Source: Methyloglobulus sp.
GTDB taxonomy: Bacteria; Pseudomonadota; Gammaproteobacteria; Methylococcales; Methylomonadaceae
Reading direction: 5' to 3'
Assembly: GCA_013140405.1 (NCBI GenBank)
Contig: JABFSV010000255.1
Location: 1 to 6,275, forward strand
DNA length: 6,275 nucleotides
The notes under the pieces are model-generated. The model saw only the letters and a program-made list of their open reading frames with translations. It was not told the origin of the DNA and searched no databases. Of this stretch, positions 5,590 to 6,275 are shown piece after piece; position 1 is the stretch's first letter; every line of letters starts with the position of its first letter. The position numbers were made by a program, and so were the translations under genes.

Positions 5590-6183
5590 TCAGCGCCAGA
5601 ACCCCACGGCCCACGGGCAGTGGGAGTCTGCTGCTGATTTTGAGTTGGTTGAAACATTTTTTTTATCGGCAACACGCCTGTTGTATTCAATGTGGGCGTT
5701 TACACCATTACTGAATGCTTTACCAAACACTTCTGATTCCCTGTTATTGGCTTCAAGTAGCGGTTCTAATGGGTCAGCATTGGGTTTTTTTAACGCTTGA
5801 TGGTACAACGTCGCATTTTTAAGCGGATACAGTAAACAACACAGTAATGACTCCAGCAATTCAAGTTCAGAATTTTCAAATTCGTAATTGCGCATGAAGC
5901 TTATCTCACCTAATTGTTGATCCTCAAATTTAAGTGCATAACTGCATTTATGCCTAGCAAAAACGCCCTTCTTGATGTCAACCCAGAACTCTGCATTGTT
6001 ATAAGCATAAGCACTATGGTGCACCATGCCTTCAATTTTGCTGCAAAAGGTTGCGATCAGCTTATCGAATTCTAGCGTTGTTTGTAAGGCGCTGCTGATG
6101 TCGTGGTAATTTTGGCCAACAACATCATTCGACTCAAATGTCTTATTGCTAATAATTGTTAAGTTTGTTGCATAATTTTTCAT
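5590..6183 (-). CDS. GGDEF-less paralogue of the neighbouring diguanylate cyclase
   Basis: Residues 1-140 of this 197-residue protein align without gaps to the GAF-like sensor half of the downstream cyclase, with 87 identities counted by hand. Identity is strongest at ISSALQTTLEF (29-39) and LLCCLLYPLKNATLYHQALK (113-132). Homology ends just after the DPL that opens the cyclase domain (137-139). A 57-residue unrelated hydrophilic tail follows, ending in a Trp-rich CPWAVGFWR. No GGDEF motif occurs in this frame, and I saw none in the other minus-strand frames, so this is not a simple frameshift. The frame is open, with a matching Shine-Dalgarno (AGAGGG, 10 nt) and a sigma-54-like promoter. It may be a retained sensor-only protein that pairs with or competes against the cyclase, or a decaying copy; the good conservation of the sensor favours the former. 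It should be cytoplasmic and without cyclase activity. Confidence 0.75.
   Translation of the reverse strand: MKNYATNLTIISNKTFESNDVVGQNYHDISSALQTTLEFDKLIATFCSKIEGMVHHSAYAYNNAEFWVDIKKGVFARHKCSYALKFEDQQLGEISFMRNYEFENSELELLESLLCCLLYPLKNATLYHQALKKPNADPLEPLLEANNRESEVFGKAFSNGVNAHIEYNRRVADKKNVSTNSKSAADSHCPWAVGFWR
5663..5689 (-). promoter_or_regulatory. Possible sigma-28 promoter inside the paralogue's tail
   Basis: The minus strand has a perfect FliA -10 (GCCGATAA, 5670-5663). At the correct 15-nt distance stands TGAA (5689-5686) in place of TAAA, but the rest of the -35 is poor. It points toward the diguanylate cyclase, with a leader of roughly 445 nt that would include the 5530-5572 hairpin. One perfect octamer in a window this size is not rare, so this is tentative. 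Confidence 0.25.
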
Positions 6184-6248
6184 AACGGCATTTCCCTCTT
6201 TTAAAACTTACTGTTTGAATAGTAAAATTTTACTACCACAAGAGTCAT

Positions 6249-6265
6249 AGCGAAAATCATGCCAA
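6249..6265 (-). promoter_or_regulatory. Sigma-54-like promoter of the GGDEF-less paralogue
   Basis: The minus strand reads TTGGCATG-ATTT-TCGCT. It has the required GG-N10-GC geometry, one mismatch in the -24 element (CATG for CACG) and the same T-to-C change in the -12 element as the neighbouring cyclase promoter. The leader would be about 55 nt. Its leader also shares an ACAGTA-GTTTT-AAAGAGGGA block and GCCGTT before the ATG with the other gene, so the two control regions are homologous. Confidence 0.6.
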
Positions 6266-6275
6266 CTATTAATAA

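Noticed and set aside
5552..5800. Plus-strand frame of 82 codons starting in the 5530-5572 hairpin
   Set aside because: It is antisense to the tail of the GGDEF-less paralogue and starts in the hairpin loop without a ribosome site. The opposite frame has homology and a promoter.

Overview
This window looks like the late flagellar gene cluster of a Gram-negative, polarly flagellated proteobacterium. A gammaproteobacterium seems most likely, but a betaproteobacterium cannot be excluded from sequence alone. The reasons are the gene order fliC-flaG-fliD-fliS-fliT, recognisable sigma-28 and sigma-54 type promoters, and a GAF-GGDEF protein of proteobacterial type. Every gene I can support lies on the minus strand, so transcription runs from right to left.

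In transcription order, 6275-5212 holds a 197-residue protein (6183-5590). It is a close paralogue of the sensor half of the next gene but has no GGDEF domain. A strong hairpin (5530-5572) and a roughly 320-base stretch without a gene follow. Next comes a complete GAF-like/GGDEF diguanylate cyclase (5211-4324) with intact GGEEF catalytic and RxxD inhibitory motifs. Both paralogues have a sigma-54-like element (GG-N10-GC) upstream, and part of each leader is conserved. The two genes and their control regions therefore look like one ancestral duplication.

The region 4323-4047 is the flagellin control region. It is a diverged 68-bp tandem duplication, and each copy carries a near-perfect sigma-28 promoter (15 of 16 consensus bases each) pointing at fliC. 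The flagellin (4046-3330) is very small, 238 residues, essentially the D0/D1 core with a short connector. A 12-bp stem with a GCAA tetraloop separates fliC from flaG.

flaG, fliD, fliS and fliT (3264-682) are tightly packed with 3-15 nt gaps and internal Shine-Dalgarno sites. They encode a filament-length/adhesion factor, the filament cap, the flagellin chaperone and the cap chaperone. After a 173-nt gap, an HDOD-domain gene starts at 508 and runs off the left edge.

Taken together, a structural module (filament, cap and their chaperones) is flanked by signalling genes: a c-di-GMP synthase and its GGDEF-less twin on one side, and an HDOD regulator on the other. A plausible reading, which is inference, is that sigma-54 flagellar regulation makes c-di-GMP signalling proteins alongside the hook and basal body, while sigma-28 drives flagellin later. 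I see no mobile element, CRISPR array, tRNA or rRNA.
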